Shown here: piece by piece, positions 36,678 to 44,882 of the stretch
Layout: each line of letters opens with the position of its first letter
Position numbering within the stretch: the stretch's first letter is position 1
NCBI RefSeq assembly: GCF_002929845.1
Contig: NZ_PJJS01000031.1
Location: 1-47,888 of the forward strand
DNA from: Cryobacterium sp. M96
Lineage (GTDB): Bacteria > Actinomycetota > Actinomycetes > Actinomycetales > Microbacteriaceae
DNA length: 47,888 nucleotides
Reading direction: 5' to 3'
Made by a program: the position numbers and the translations under genes
The notes under the pieces: model-generated
Database searches by the model: none
The model's input: the letters and a program-made list of their open reading frames with translations, nothing else
Told to the model about the DNA's origin: nothing

Positions 36678-36701
36678 CCTCAGCACCTCAGCACCTCAGC
36701 A
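36678..36701. repeat. 8-bp tandem repeat, three copies
   Basis: CCTCAGCA is repeated exactly three times (36678-36701) with degenerate copies on both sides, in the short gap before mscL. Because the unit is not a multiple of three it could not be tolerated inside a gene. Confidence 0.75.
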
Positions 36702-36746
36702 CACCACTCGCCTGTCCCGGCGCCGAGACCTCACCGGAGTATCACC

Positions 36747-37184
36747 ATGATCCAGGGCTTCAAAGAATTCATCATGCGCGGCAACGTCATTGAGCTTGCT
36801 GTCGCCGTGGTCATCGGCGCGGCGTTCACCGGGGTGGTCAGCGCGATCGTCACGGGCATCTTCAACCCGCTGATCGCGGCGATCTTCGACTCGGAGAGCC
36901 TGACGGAGGCAATGGTCATCGGCCTTCCCGGCGGGGGCGGCCTGTCGTTCGGTCTCGTCCTCGCCGCGGCCATCAACTTCCTGCTGGTCGCGGCCGTCGT
37001 CTATTTCGTCTTCGTGATGCCGCTCAACCACCTCAAGCACACGCAGGAGCGTCGCCGTGCAGCCGGAATTCCCTCCACCGCCGATGCCGCCGCCCCCACA
37101 ACGGAACTCGACCTCCTGACCGAGATCCGGGACCTGCTGGCCGCCGGCGCGACACTCGACCAGGGTCCGAAGCACACGCTCTAG
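36747..37184 (+). CDS. mscL: Large-conductance mechanosensitive channel MscL
   Basis: A 145-residue membrane protein with the MscL layout: amphipathic N-terminus IQGFKEFIMRGNVIELAVAVVIGAAF (first helix about 14-45), a Gly-rich periplasmic loop (GLPGGGG), a second helix (about 70-95), then ERRR and a C-terminal helix ending LLTEIRDLLA. It opens under membrane tension to release solutes during hypoosmotic shock. GGAG precedes the ATG by 7 nt. It is the last gene of the 5-FCL-fmdB-mscL run. Confidence 0.96.
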   Translation: MIQGFKEFIMRGNVIELAVAVVIGAAFTGVVSAIVTGIFNPLIAAIFDSESLTEAMVIGLPGGGGLSFGLVLAAAINFLLVAAVVYFVFVMPLNHLKHTQERRRAAGIPSTADAAAPTTELDLLTEIRDLLAAGATLDQGPKHTL

Positions 37185-37284
37185 ATGAGTGAGGCCTCAT
37201 CGATTGGTTATCGCTCCCGGCAAGCCAATTCTGACCGGCCCCCGTTGACGCTGCTCAGTACAGGCGGAAGGCCGTGTCCGGGGT

Positions 37285-37373
37285 CGAACCAATTCGACGG
37301 AGATTCTGACGTTTGAGCGGGATTTCGGCCTGTTTCCGGACGATACGGGCAGAATCTCCGTCGAATTCGTTCG
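37285..37373 (-). repeat. A-family inverted-repeat element, copy 2 (inverted)
   Basis: 24-bp arms (37285-37308 and 37350-37373; containing AATTCGACGGAGATTCTG) pair with a single mismatch around a 41-nt interior. Read on the minus strand the interior has CCGAAATCCCGCTCAAAC, nearly the same core as the copy at 25303-25386. It lies between the convergent mscL and helicase genes. Confidence 0.9.
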
Positions 37374-37441
37374 GGCCGCGGGCGGAGCGCGTGGTGGATA
37401 CCGAGCGGCACAAGCGCTGCTGCACAGCGGGCAGGCGTTGT

Positions 37442-37544
37442 GGCCAACTCAGGAGATCCGTCCGGCCGGGTCGGGCATCCGCGCCGGTTCCGCACTGCTC
37501 TGCGGCGGCTGGTGAATGCGGCCGGCGGATGTCCTGAGTTAGCC
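37442..37544. repeat. L-family inverted-repeat element, copy 3
   Basis: Arms at 37442-37460 (GGCCAACTCAGGAGATCCG) and 37526-37544 pair at 17 of 19 positions. The arms match copies 1 and 2 at the left edge of the window; the 65-bp interior has diverged. It follows the A-family copy in the same gap. Between 37185 and 37636 no gene is visible. Confidence 0.8.
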
Positions 37545-37562
37545 ACACACACACACACACAC
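37544..37562. repeat. CA dinucleotide repeat
   Basis: Nine CA repeats run directly on from the right arm of the L-family element. Such runs are length-unstable by strand slippage. Confidence 0.85.
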
Positions 37563-37636
37563 GGGCTCGGCGGGCCCATCGCCCACGACGATGCGGCCTC
37601 ACTCATCCACGGCAGTCACCGACTCCGTCCCTTCGG

Positions 37637-37910
37637 CTACCAGTGCGGCGGGCGGTCCTGACGGAGCCGTTCGTCGTTGACGCCGCGGGTGCCCGGTCCG
37701 GCGGGATCGGCGGGCACGATGCCGCCCTCCTCGCGCAGAACCGGTGGGTGCGGATCGGGGTCGGTGTCGGGCGCGGGCGTCAGCCGAGCACGCCGGGACG
37801 TGCCGGCCGATTTGACGACGGACTGCCGGGGAACGACGGATGCGTCCCGGTGGCCGACCTTATCCCGGTGGTCGAGCTTGTCGAGACCATCCCGCTCGGG
37901 TACGTCGCGC
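37637..37910 (-). pseudogene. Displaced C-terminal tail of the helicase-nuclease gene
   Basis: In a different minus-strand frame from the helicase gene, codons continue from inside its repeat tract to a TAG at 37637-37639. They read ...DASVVPRQSVVKSAGTSRRA...NDERLRQDRPPHW. The third positions are strongly G/C, as in real genes here. So this was probably the native end of the protein, cut off by a frameshift in the repeat tract. That Trp-terminated, charged ending resembles those I associate with homologues, which is memory and not tested. Confidence 0.5.
37870..37888. repeat. Short dyad motif shared with 18009-18026
   Basis: GGTCGAGCTTGTCGAGACC is a near-palindrome. Its reverse complement matches the motif at 18009-18026 with one change. 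Here it lies in the displaced tail of the helicase-nuclease gene. Confidence 0.45.
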
Positions 37911-40900
37911 TCAGGCACCAGGTCGGCGCACCGGACCGGACGAACCAGGCCCCGTCGAACCACGCCCCGACGAACCGGGCGCCGTCGAACCACGCCCCGT
38001 CGTACCAGGCGCGGCCGAGCCATGCGCGGAGGATCCGGCAGCCGCCGGCGGCACCGACAGGCCGACGAGTGCCGCCACGCGGGCGGCCACCGCGTCCGGG
38101 TTGCTGAAGAGTTCGAAGCTGTGCACCCGCAGGTAGTGCCAGCCGAGGCGGCGCAGCACTTCGGGGCGGAGCCTCAGGGACTCGCGCAAGCTCGACCGGC
38201 CGACGACGGCATCCGTTTCGACGACGACGGCACGGCCCGCGTGCGAGCCGGCGAGGGCCAGCTTGCCGCGGTGGCCGAGCGACACGGTGAGGCCAAGGCG
38301 TTCCAGCCGGCGGGCCAGGTCGACCAGCATCGCCTCGCTCGCGTCGGGAACTTGGGCCTCGTTGCGGCGCGCCTCGGTCTCGCTGAGCACCTGGGAGAGC
38401 GCGAGGATGCCGTGGCGCTGGCGATCCTCGTCGATGTCGGAGGGGCGGAAGCAGGAAACGATGTCCATGGCCCGACGGGCCCGGGTCATGCCGATGGCCA
38501 GCAGCCGCTCGCCGCCCGGTTCACCGAGCGAACCGAAGTTCGTCAGGAGACGGCCGTGCGGGGTGCGGCCGTAGCCGATGGAGAAGATCACCCGGTCGCG
38601 GCTCTGCGCCACGGCCTGCTCGAGGGTGAGCACAGTGAATGGCTCGGCCCGGTCTTTCAGGATGAAGTCGGAGAGGTCGGTACGCTTGGAGAAGGCGGAC
38701 AGCACGGCCTGGTGCACACGCACGGAGTGCCGCGCGCTGGCCGTGATGACCATGAGTGATTCCTTCGGGCGCTTGACGGCGTGGTCCATGACGAGTTCGA
38801 CCACCTTGGCCACCTCGGCGTCGACGCTTTCCACGGCCCCGGAGTCGGCGTCGGGCATGCCGTGCCCGCCGGCCACGTAGTTGATGGTGAGGCTGCCGTG
38901 CCCGAGGTAGCTGCCCGCCCAGGGCAGGGAGTCGATGCGCCCGCCGTAGAAGCGGTGGTTGACGAGTTCCGCGAGGTCTTCGCCGCCAGCGCGGTAGCTG
39001 CGGGTCAGGGTGAGGGTCGGCAGCAGCTCGCCGAGGCGGGCCAGGGCCGAGTCGGCGTGCAGGGCGTCGACGTTGGTCTCTTGCTCGACGCGGTCGTCGG
39101 CGGCGGCCGTGATGCCGGTCTCGAACGACGACGGTGTCTGCGTGACCGGGTCGCCGAACGCGACGATCTGCCGGCCGCGACGGATGGCGCCGACGTTCTC
39201 GGCCAGAGTGGTGGCGCCGGCGTCGACGAGCAGGACGGTGTCGAAGCTCATCTGGTCGGCGAGTGCCGCCACCTCGTAGGGCGAGGCCAGCCAGACCGGG
39301 GCGAGCACGCGGCCCAGGTGCGGGGCGGCCTTGTGCAGGCGGGTGGGGGTGGCCCGGTCGGCGCGCAGCAGGCGCCTGAGGTTGTCGGCCTCCTCGGGCC
39401 AGTCGACGACGCCGATCTTCCAGGTCTCGGCGAGCAGCCAGGCGAGGAGCTGCCCGGTGGTCGAGGCGTGCGCCTCGTCGACCAGACGGAAGTCGGCCTC
39501 GAGCCGGTCGAGAACCTGCGTGTTGGCGTTCAGGAGGGCCTTGTCGCCGCTGAGCATGGTCTCGAGCACGGACTGCCACCAGGCGAGTTCGAGCTCGTCG
39601 GCGACGTCTCTCTCGGACACGTGGCGCTGGGCCAGGTCGGTCATCAGCGGGTCGAGATTGTGTTCGCGCAGGGTAGCGAGCAGCGCGGTGCGCTCATGTA
39701 GGTTCGCCAGCACCTCGCTCTCGGCGGCCAGGCCGGAGATCGTGTAGATGAGCTCCTTCACCGGGCGGTTCGACAGCTGACGCGTGGTTCCGGCCGCTCC
39801 GAGCGGAACGTCGAGGCTCGCGAGGTCTTCCGAGACGCGCTGGTAGGCCACGTGCACATCCGAGATGCCCACGGGCACCTCGGGGGTGACGCCGGCGACT
39901 ACGAAGCGCTGCCACAGGGTGCGCTGCTGCTGGATGCGGCGCAGGCTCTCGTTCATGTCGCTCACGTGCACGCCGGGGCGCAAGTATTCCACAGCGAGCT
40001 TGCGCAGACGGCGACGGTTCGCGCCGGTCATCTCGGGTGACTCCCGGCGGGACGCGGTCGCGGAGATCAGTTCGGTCAGGGACCGGTCGAAGACGGCCGG
40101 CTGGAACTTGTCGAGCGTCTCCCGGATGTCGAGCAGCAGCCGCAGGTAGACGCCGAGCTCGGCGATGGTCTCGAACGGTCGCAGTCGGGTCTGGCCGACG
40201 AGTCCGGCGGCACGCTCGAGCAGGCGTGGGAGTTCGATCTGGTTGACCCGTTTGGCCAACTGGTGCGCCGCCGAGGCGTCCGCGGTGGAGGAGAAGGAGG
40301 CTCCGTACCATGGCGAGTCGCCCGGTCCGTAGCGGAATTCACCGAGTGCAGCCGCCTTGATCAGGGTGGCGGCGGCGGCCGGCCGACCCTGCGCCAGGCG
40401 TTCGAGCGCGCGCCGGTCGAGCCTGGCCGTGGTCGAAGGAGGTGAGGGCAGCTGCGCGAGGCGTGCCAACTCTCCGAGGGCGTCGAGAACGGACACCCCG
40501 AGCGCCGGGTCGCGGCGGGTGAGCGCCGACCGGTAGTCGAGTAGCACCTTGCGCAGGCGCACAAGCGCGTCGTCGACGTCGCCGACCATGGGCTGGGTGG
40601 CCTTCTCGTTGCGGGTGATCGCCTGGATCAGGTCCCGGCGCAGGGTGCGCGGGGTCACGGCGACCCCGGGCAGCCCGACCTGCACCAAGCGGTGCGCGAT
40701 ACCGTCGAGGCTGGAACGGCGGGCGCTGACGACGAGCACGCGCTTGTGCTGAGCGATAAGCGAGCCGATCGCGTTCACAATCGTCTGCGTGCCGCCGGTG
40801 CCGGGAAGGGTTTTCACGACGAGCGAGTTGCCGGCCGCGATCTGCGCGACGACGTTCTCCTGCTCGGAGTCCGCGTCAAGCAGAAGGATGTCGGTGGCCG

Positions 40901-41777
40901 GTGGCCGGGAATCCTGGCCGAGCGGGACGACCGGGTTGTACGCGGTCTCGATGGCGCGCCGGGCGTTGGTGTTGCCACCGATCGCGTCGAGCAGCGGATG
41001 GTCCAGGTTGGCCGCATCGGCGGCGAGAGCGCGGCCGACGTCGGCGAACACAGAGGCCACGAGGCGCGGTACCACGTTGAACCAGGGCAGGTGCGAGGTG
41101 AGGCCGCGCAACCGGTCGATCACGGGCTGCGGTTTGAAGGCGCCGTTGGTGACGGCCAACGCCACGAACGCATCCGCATCCAGAACGATCTCGAACTGGT
41201 CCTTCAGCGCGCGGGCCAGTTCCGGGTTGAGGAACGGCTGGCCCTTGAGCTTGAGTTCGAAATCGCGGCCGTAGCGGCGGATGGCGAGGGGGCGCAGCAG
41301 CACGGGAGCGCTGTAGTCCACATCGTTGTGGCGCCACTCGGCGAGGCCGATGGCCAGGTGCACCGATTCGATGCCGCGCATGGAGCGCAGTTCGATGCCC
41401 TTCTGGGTGATCTCGCCGGCCGCCAGCCGCGCGTTGCGCAGGGCCAGCTCGTCGCGGATCAGGTTGGAGAGCAGAGCCGTCTTGCCGGTGATGAACTGGG
41501 GCAGACCGCCCGGATGGGTGGCGCTCAGTTCGATCCGCGTGCGGGGTCCGTCGCTGAAGTGCAGCAGCGGGGAACGCCCGCCCACTTCGGCGAGTTCGTC
41601 GCGCCAGCGCTGCCAGACCGGGTCGGCCACATTGCCCACGGTGAGGGACGGATCGCCCAAGCTGACCGCGTGCGGAGCCGCGGAATCGTGCGGGTCGGTG
41701 GGCGGAGCATCCTGAATCTCCGTCAGGATGCCGTCGTCATCTAGTTTCTTATCGAGGCGCCACACACTCGACACCAT
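37911..41777 (-). CDS. Degenerate SF1 helicase with MTES_1575-like nuclease domain
   Basis: A 1288-residue protein of the DUF4011/SF1 helicase group. The helicase core runs from about 300 to 1080 and the C-terminal PD-(D/E)XK-like domain from about 1160 to 1245 (VVVETDAVVGRSSLRESLRLRPEVLRRLGW). The Walker A position reads LPGTGGTQT (324-332), without the Lys, and Walker B reads LLVDAGATT, with Ala where Glu is expected (852-855). Motif VI-like MTRARRAMDIV is kept. So ATP hydrolysis is doubtful. GGAGGG precedes the ATG at 41777. The C-terminus is a Gly/Ser/Pro repeat that replaces a tail now in another frame. Related genes occur across Microbacteriaceae; function unknown. Confidence 0.82.
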   Translation of the reverse strand: MVSSVWRLDKKLDDDGILTEIQDAPPTDPHDSAAPHAVSLGDPSLTVGNVADPVWQRWRDELAEVGGRSPLLHFSDGPRTRIELSATHPGGLPQFITGKTALLSNLIRDELALRNARLAAGEITQKGIELRSMRGIESVHLAIGLAEWRHNDVDYSAPVLLRPLAIRRYGRDFELKLKGQPFLNPELARALKDQFEIVLDADAFVALAVTNGAFKPQPVIDRLRGLTSHLPWFNVVPRLVASVFADVGRALAADAANLDHPLLDAIGGNTNARRAIETAYNPVVPLGQDSRPPATDILLLDADSEQENVVAQIAAGNSLVVKTLPGTGGTQTIVNAIGSLIAQHKRVLVVSARRSSLDGIAHRLVQVGLPGVAVTPRTLRRDLIQAITRNEKATQPMVGDVDDALVRLRKVLLDYRSALTRRDPALGVSVLDALGELARLAQLPSPPSTTARLDRRALERLAQGRPAAAATLIKAAALGEFRYGPGDSPWYGASFSSTADASAAHQLAKRVNQIELPRLLERAAGLVGQTRLRPFETIAELGVYLRLLLDIRETLDKFQPAVFDRSLTELISATASRRESPEMTGANRRRLRKLAVEYLRPGVHVSDMNESLRRIQQQRTLWQRFVVAGVTPEVPVGISDVHVAYQRVSEDLASLDVPLGAAGTTRQLSNRPVKELIYTISGLAAESEVLANLHERTALLATLREHNLDPLMTDLAQRHVSERDVADELELAWWQSVLETMLSGDKALLNANTQVLDRLEADFRLVDEAHASTTGQLLAWLLAETWKIGVVDWPEEADNLRRLLRADRATPTRLHKAAPHLGRVLAPVWLASPYEVAALADQMSFDTVLLVDAGATTLAENVGAIRRGRQIVAFGDPVTQTPSSFETGITAAADDRVEQETNVDALHADSALARLGELLPTLTLTRSYRAGGEDLAELVNHRFYGGRIDSLPWAGSYLGHGSLTINYVAGGHGMPDADSGAVESVDAEVAKVVELVMDHAVKRPKESLMVITASARHSVRVHQAVLSAFSKRTDLSDFILKDRAEPFTVLTLEQAVAQSRDRVIFSIGYGRTPHGRLLTNFGSLGEPGGERLLAIGMTRARRAMDIVSCFRPSDIDEDRQRHGILALSQVLSETEARRNEAQVPDASEAMLVDLARRLERLGLTVSLGHRGKLALAGSHAGRAVVVETDAVVGRSSLRESLRLRPEVLRRLGWHYLRVHSFELFSNPDAVAARVAALVGLSVPPAAAGSSAHGSAAPGTTGRGSTAPGSSGRGSTGPGSSGPVRRPGA
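37941..38015 (-). repeat. 15-bp tandem repeat at the end of the helicase-nuclease gene
   Basis: Five 15-bp units (37941-38015; core CGAACCACGCCCCGT) encode a Gly-Ser/Thr-Gly-Arg-Gly-type tail in the annotated frame. The conserved-looking tail lies in another frame just beyond, so the tract is the probable site of a frameshift. Confidence 0.8.
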
Positions 41778-41910
41778 AAGCCAAATCCCTCCGATTCCGC
41801 GGCAGGCGGCCCGGAATTGCGCGGATTCAGCCCCGAATTGTCTCAAAACGGGGCTTCCGGATGCGCGTGCGGCCGTCAGCGATTCGGCTCGCCTCGGCGA
41901 GAATGGTGCA

Positions 41911-42930
41911 ATGAAACTCCCCCTCGTCGAACTCCACCTGCACATCGAGGGAACCCTCGAACCGGAGCTGCTCTTCGAGCTGGCCGCGCGGAACGCGGTG
42001 ACTCTGCCGTGGGCGTCGTTGGCGGAGCTGCGCGCCCAGTACGACTTCGCCGACCTGCAGTCGTTCCTGAACCTCTACTACCGGGCCCTGGACGTGCTGC
42101 GCGAACGGATCGACTTCACCGACCTGACCCGCGCCTACCTGGCACGCGCCCGCACGGCCGGGGTGCGGCACGCGGAGCTCTTCTTCGACCCGCAGGCGCA
42201 CACGAGCCGGGGCGTCCCGCTGGTCACCGCCCTGGCGGGGGTGCGCGACGCCCTGGACCGGTCGGTCGACGAGTGGAGCATCAGCACGAAGCTGATCGTG
42301 ACGTTCCTCCGGGACCGTCCACCCGCCGAGGCCCTGCAGATCCTGCAAGAGATTCTCGCCGGTGAGGTGCCGATCGATGGCATCGGGCTGGACTCGGCCG
42401 AGGTCGGCTATCCCCCGGAGCTCTTCACCGAGGTCTTCGCTCTGGCCCGCGAGAACGGTTTGCGCCTGGTGGCGCATGCGGGCGAGGAAGGACCGCCCGA
42501 CTACGTCTGGCAGGCCCTCGACCTGCTCGGGGTGGAACGCGTCGACCACGGCATCCGCAGCCTGGAAGACGAGGTGCTGCTTGACCGGCTTGTGCGGGAC
42601 CGCATCCCGCTCACGGTCTGCCCGTTCTCGAATGTGCGACTGCGCGTGATCGACACCCTCGCCGACCACCCCATCGTGCGGATGCTCGACCGCGGGCTGC
42701 TCGCCTGCATCAACTCCGACGACCCGGCCTACTTCGGCGGCTACATCGACGACAACCTGGCCGCGGTCGATGCGGAGTTCGGCCTGGGACCGGACCGGCT
42801 GGCCCTGCTCGCCCGGAACGGGATCGAGGCGTCGTTCCTGACGAACGGGGAGAAGGCGGCCCTGACTGCCGAGGTCGATGCCTGGCGTGCTGCCCAGCCG
42901 GCGCCGGCTACAGCCATCCGTTCTTCTTGA
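41911..42930 (+). CDS. Adenine deaminase (adenosine/AMP deaminase family)
   Basis: A 339-residue zinc hydrolase. Metal-binding HLH is at 9-11 in ELHLHIEGTLEPELL, then AHAGEEGPPDYVWQALDL, RVDHGIR, PLTVCPFSNVRLRV and NSDDPAYFGGY. The last two are the variants seen in bacterial and fungal adenine deaminases rather than in true adenosine deaminases, where NTDDPA is usual. So conversion of adenine to hypoxanthine for purine salvage is favoured. GAGAAT lies 6 nt before the ATG. Divergent from the helicase gene, 133 bp away. The 3' end overlaps the convergent corA gene by 23 nt. Confidence 0.9.
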   Translation: MKLPLVELHLHIEGTLEPELLFELAARNAVTLPWASLAELRAQYDFADLQSFLNLYYRALDVLRERIDFTDLTRAYLARARTAGVRHAELFFDPQAHTSRGVPLVTALAGVRDALDRSVDEWSISTKLIVTFLRDRPPAEALQILQEILAGEVPIDGIGLDSAEVGYPPELFTEVFALARENGLRLVAHAGEEGPPDYVWQALDLLGVERVDHGIRSLEDEVLLDRLVRDRIPLTVCPFSNVRLRVIDTLADHPIVRMLDRGLLACINSDDPAYFGGYIDDNLAAVDAEFGLGPDRLALLARNGIEASFLTNGEKAALTAEVDAWRAAQPAPATAIRSS

Positions 42931-43924
42931 AGACGCCGTAGAGGCCGACGCCCATCGCGAGCATGAGGGCGAGTGCGAACGGGTAGCCGAACACCCAGGT
43001 GAGCTCGGGCATGTGGGTGAAGTTCATGCCGTAGATGGTGCCCACGAGCGTGGGCGCGAAGAGGATGGCCGCCCAGCTCGAGATCTTCTTGACCTCTTCG
43101 CTCTGGACGAGGCTGGTCTCGGACAACCGCCGGGTCTCCTCGTTCTGGCGCTGGGTCACAAGGGTGCTGTGCACAGTGAGGGCATTGTCGAGGAGTTGGC
43201 GGAACGCATCGCCGCGCTCGACAACCCGAAGGGTGTGGTCGAGCACGTCACGCAGGTGGTGGCTGAGCTCCGCGGGGACGTTGTAGGTGGTGAAGCCCTT
43301 CTGCAACGACTCCAGCATGCCCACGAGCGGCTGCGTCGCACGCTGGAACTCGATGACCTCGCGGGAGAGGTCGTAGATGCGCCGGGCGACGGCCTGATCG
43401 CCGTCGAAGAGCTGGTCCTCGATCTCGTCGATGTCGTTCTCCAACCCGGCGACGACCGGCCCATACTCGTCGACGATCTGGTCGAGGATGGCGTAGAGCA
43501 CGGCCTCCGGCCCGAGGGCCAGCAGCTCCGGCGTCTTCTCCATGCGCTCGCGCACCTGCGCGAGGTCGGGCGACTCGGCGTGGCGAATGGTGGCCACGAA
43601 GTCCGGGCCCACGAAAACGTGCAGCTCGCCGAACTCGACGCGTTCTTCCTGGTCGAGATAGCGGGCCGGACGCAGCACGACGAAGAGGATGTCGTCGAAG
43701 CGTTCCAGCTTCGCCCGCTGGTGGCCCTTCAGCGCGTCTTCGACCGAGAGGTGGTGCAGGCTGAATTCGGCCGCGACCGAGCGCACCTCGTCGGGTGAGG
43801 GCCGGTACATCCCGATCCAGGCGAAGCCCTGGTGGGCCTTCATCACCTCATAGGTCTCGTCGAGCGTCGTCGGGTTCGCGGCCCGGCGGCCCTTCACATA
43901 TACAGCGTTGTCGATCAGTGCCAC
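42908..43924 (-). CDS. corA: CorA-family magnesium/cobalt transporter
   Basis: A 338-residue channel protein. A long cytoplasmic domain (1-270) with a coiled, acidic helix region (ENDIDEIEDQLFDGD) leads to two C-terminal membrane helices with the CorA selectivity motif YGMNFTHMPEL (about 295-305) between them; the protein ends KKNGWL, as usual. CorA forms pentamers for Mg2+ uptake. Two in-frame GTG codons are possible; AAGGAG is 8 nt before the second (43924) but only 2 nt before the first (43930), so the second is preferred. It is divergent from the phosphopantetheinyl transferase gene. Confidence 0.94.
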   Translation of the reverse strand: MALIDNAVYVKGRRAANPTTLDETYEVMKAHQGFAWIGMYRPSPDEVRSVAAEFSLHHLSVEDALKGHQRAKLERFDDILFVVLRPARYLDQEERVEFGELHVFVGPDFVATIRHAESPDLAQVRERMEKTPELLALGPEAVLYAILDQIVDEYGPVVAGLENDIDEIEDQLFDGDQAVARRIYDLSREVIEFQRATQPLVGMLESLQKGFTTYNVPAELSHHLRDVLDHTLRVVERGDAFRQLLDNALTVHSTLVTQRQNEETRRLSETSLVQSEEVKKISSWAAILFAPTLVGTIYGMNFTHMPELTWVFGYPFALALMLAMGVGLYGVFKKNGWL

Positions 43925-43989
43925 GCGCACTCTCCTTAGCTAACAGCTACCAGTGTCGCACCGGACGGGCCGCCCGCTGAGCGGGCTCG

Positions 43990-44023
43990 CGCACTGACCG
44001 GGCACACGCACTGACCGGGCACG
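43990..44023. repeat. 17-bp tandem repeat, two copies
   Basis: CGCACTGACCGGGCACA (43990-44006) is followed by CGCACTGACCGGGCACG (44007-44023). It lies in the divergent gap between corA and the phosphopantetheinyl transferase gene, just before the latter's -10 box. It could be a double binding site or a neutral repeat. Confidence 0.7.
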
Positions 44024-44034
44024 CGCGGGGAAGA

Positions 44035-44040
44035 TAGGTT
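44035..44040 (+). promoter_or_regulatory. -10 box of the phosphopantetheinyl transferase gene
   Basis: TAGGTT ends 7 nt before the GTG at 44048. This spacing decides that start over a TTG at 44039. Confidence 0.5.
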
Positions 44041-44047
44041 GGGGGTC

Positions 44048-44845
44048 GTGAACCCTGAGCGAGCCGGCGACGTCTTCATCGTCGTCGCTCCCCGCGGGTC
44101 CACGGATGCCGACGACCGGCGGTTCCTGGCGGCCGCGGCTGCCTGGGCGCTCGGCGTTGATTCGCGCCTCGTGCGCATCGAGCGAGACTGTCCGCACTGC
44201 GGCGGCCGGGACCACGGCCGGCCGCTGGTGGCGGTGTCGCCCGGGGCCGGGACGGGGACCCGCCCGCTGCACGTCAGCCTCAGTCGCGCCGTCGGGTGCG
44301 TCGCGTTCGCCCTGACCTTCCTCGGCCCGGTCGGGGTGGACATCGAGAGCGTCGCGGACGTCTCCCGGGCCGGGTTCGATGCGGTCGCGCTCGGGCAGGC
44401 GGAGCTCACCGCCCTGGCCAGGCTGTCGGCCCCCACCGCGGGCGCCGCCGCGGGCGCCGCCGAAACCGCGCGCGCGCGGGCCCGGTTGTGGACCGCGAAG
44501 GAGGCGGTGCTGAAGTGCACGGGCGACGGGCTCCGAGTGGACCCGCGCAACCTGACCGTCTCGTTGCCGGGCGGCGGCGGCCGGGGCTCGCCGCGCCTCG
44601 ACGCCTGGCGCGGAGCCGACGTCGACGTTGACGTCGACGCGATTGGGCTTCGCGACTTCGACCCGGGCGCGGCGCTCATGGGTGCAGAGTACGTGGGCAC
44701 GGCGTTCGTCGGCACGGCGCTCGTCGGCACGGCGCTCGTCGGCACGGTGGCCGTTCTCGGCGAGGGCAGGCGCGCCGCGGACGGACCGACCGTGCATATC
44801 GTGTCGAATGCGGACATCCGTCACCACCTGAATGGTCCGGCCTAG
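44048..44845 (+). CDS. 4'-phosphopantetheinyl transferase
   Basis: A 265-residue enzyme that attaches the phosphopantetheine arm of CoA to carrier proteins. Motifs in order: CPHCGG.DHGRP (48-59), GVDIE with the metal-binding Asp-x-Glu (96-100) and WTAKEAVLK (148-156). This is the Sfp/EntD-type two-part fold. An in-frame tandem repeat (AVGTA/LVGTA) lies near 216-234. The Pls/PosA-type synthetase at the right edge needs such activation, so it is the likely partner; the type III polyketide synthase does not. Convergent with the M1 peptidase gene. Confidence 0.9.
   Translation: MNPERAGDVFIVVAPRGSTDADDRRFLAAAAAWALGVDSRLVRIERDCPHCGGRDHGRPLVAVSPGAGTGTRPLHVSLSRAVGCVAFALTFLGPVGVDIESVADVSRAGFDAVALGQAELTALARLSAPTAGAAAGAAETARARARLWTAKEAVLKCTGDGLRVDPRNLTVSLPGGGGRGSPRLDAWRGADVDVDVDAIGLRDFDPGAALMGAEYVGTAFVGTALVGTALVGTVAVLGEGRRAADGPTVHIVSNADIRHHLNGPA
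44695..44750 (+). repeat. 15-bp in-frame tandem repeat in the phosphopantetheinyl transferase gene
   Basis: About 3.7 units of CGGCACGGCGCTCGT (44695-44750) encode repeated Val-Gly-Thr-Ala-Leu. The units at 44710-44724 and 44725-44739 are identical. Confidence 0.85.
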
Positions 44846-44882
44846 CCGGTTGAGTCCGAGACCGCCGTACAGCACTCCGCCC

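Noticed and set aside
37544..37562. Possible CRISPR or structured array
   Set aside because: It is a plain CA dinucleotide run without spacers.
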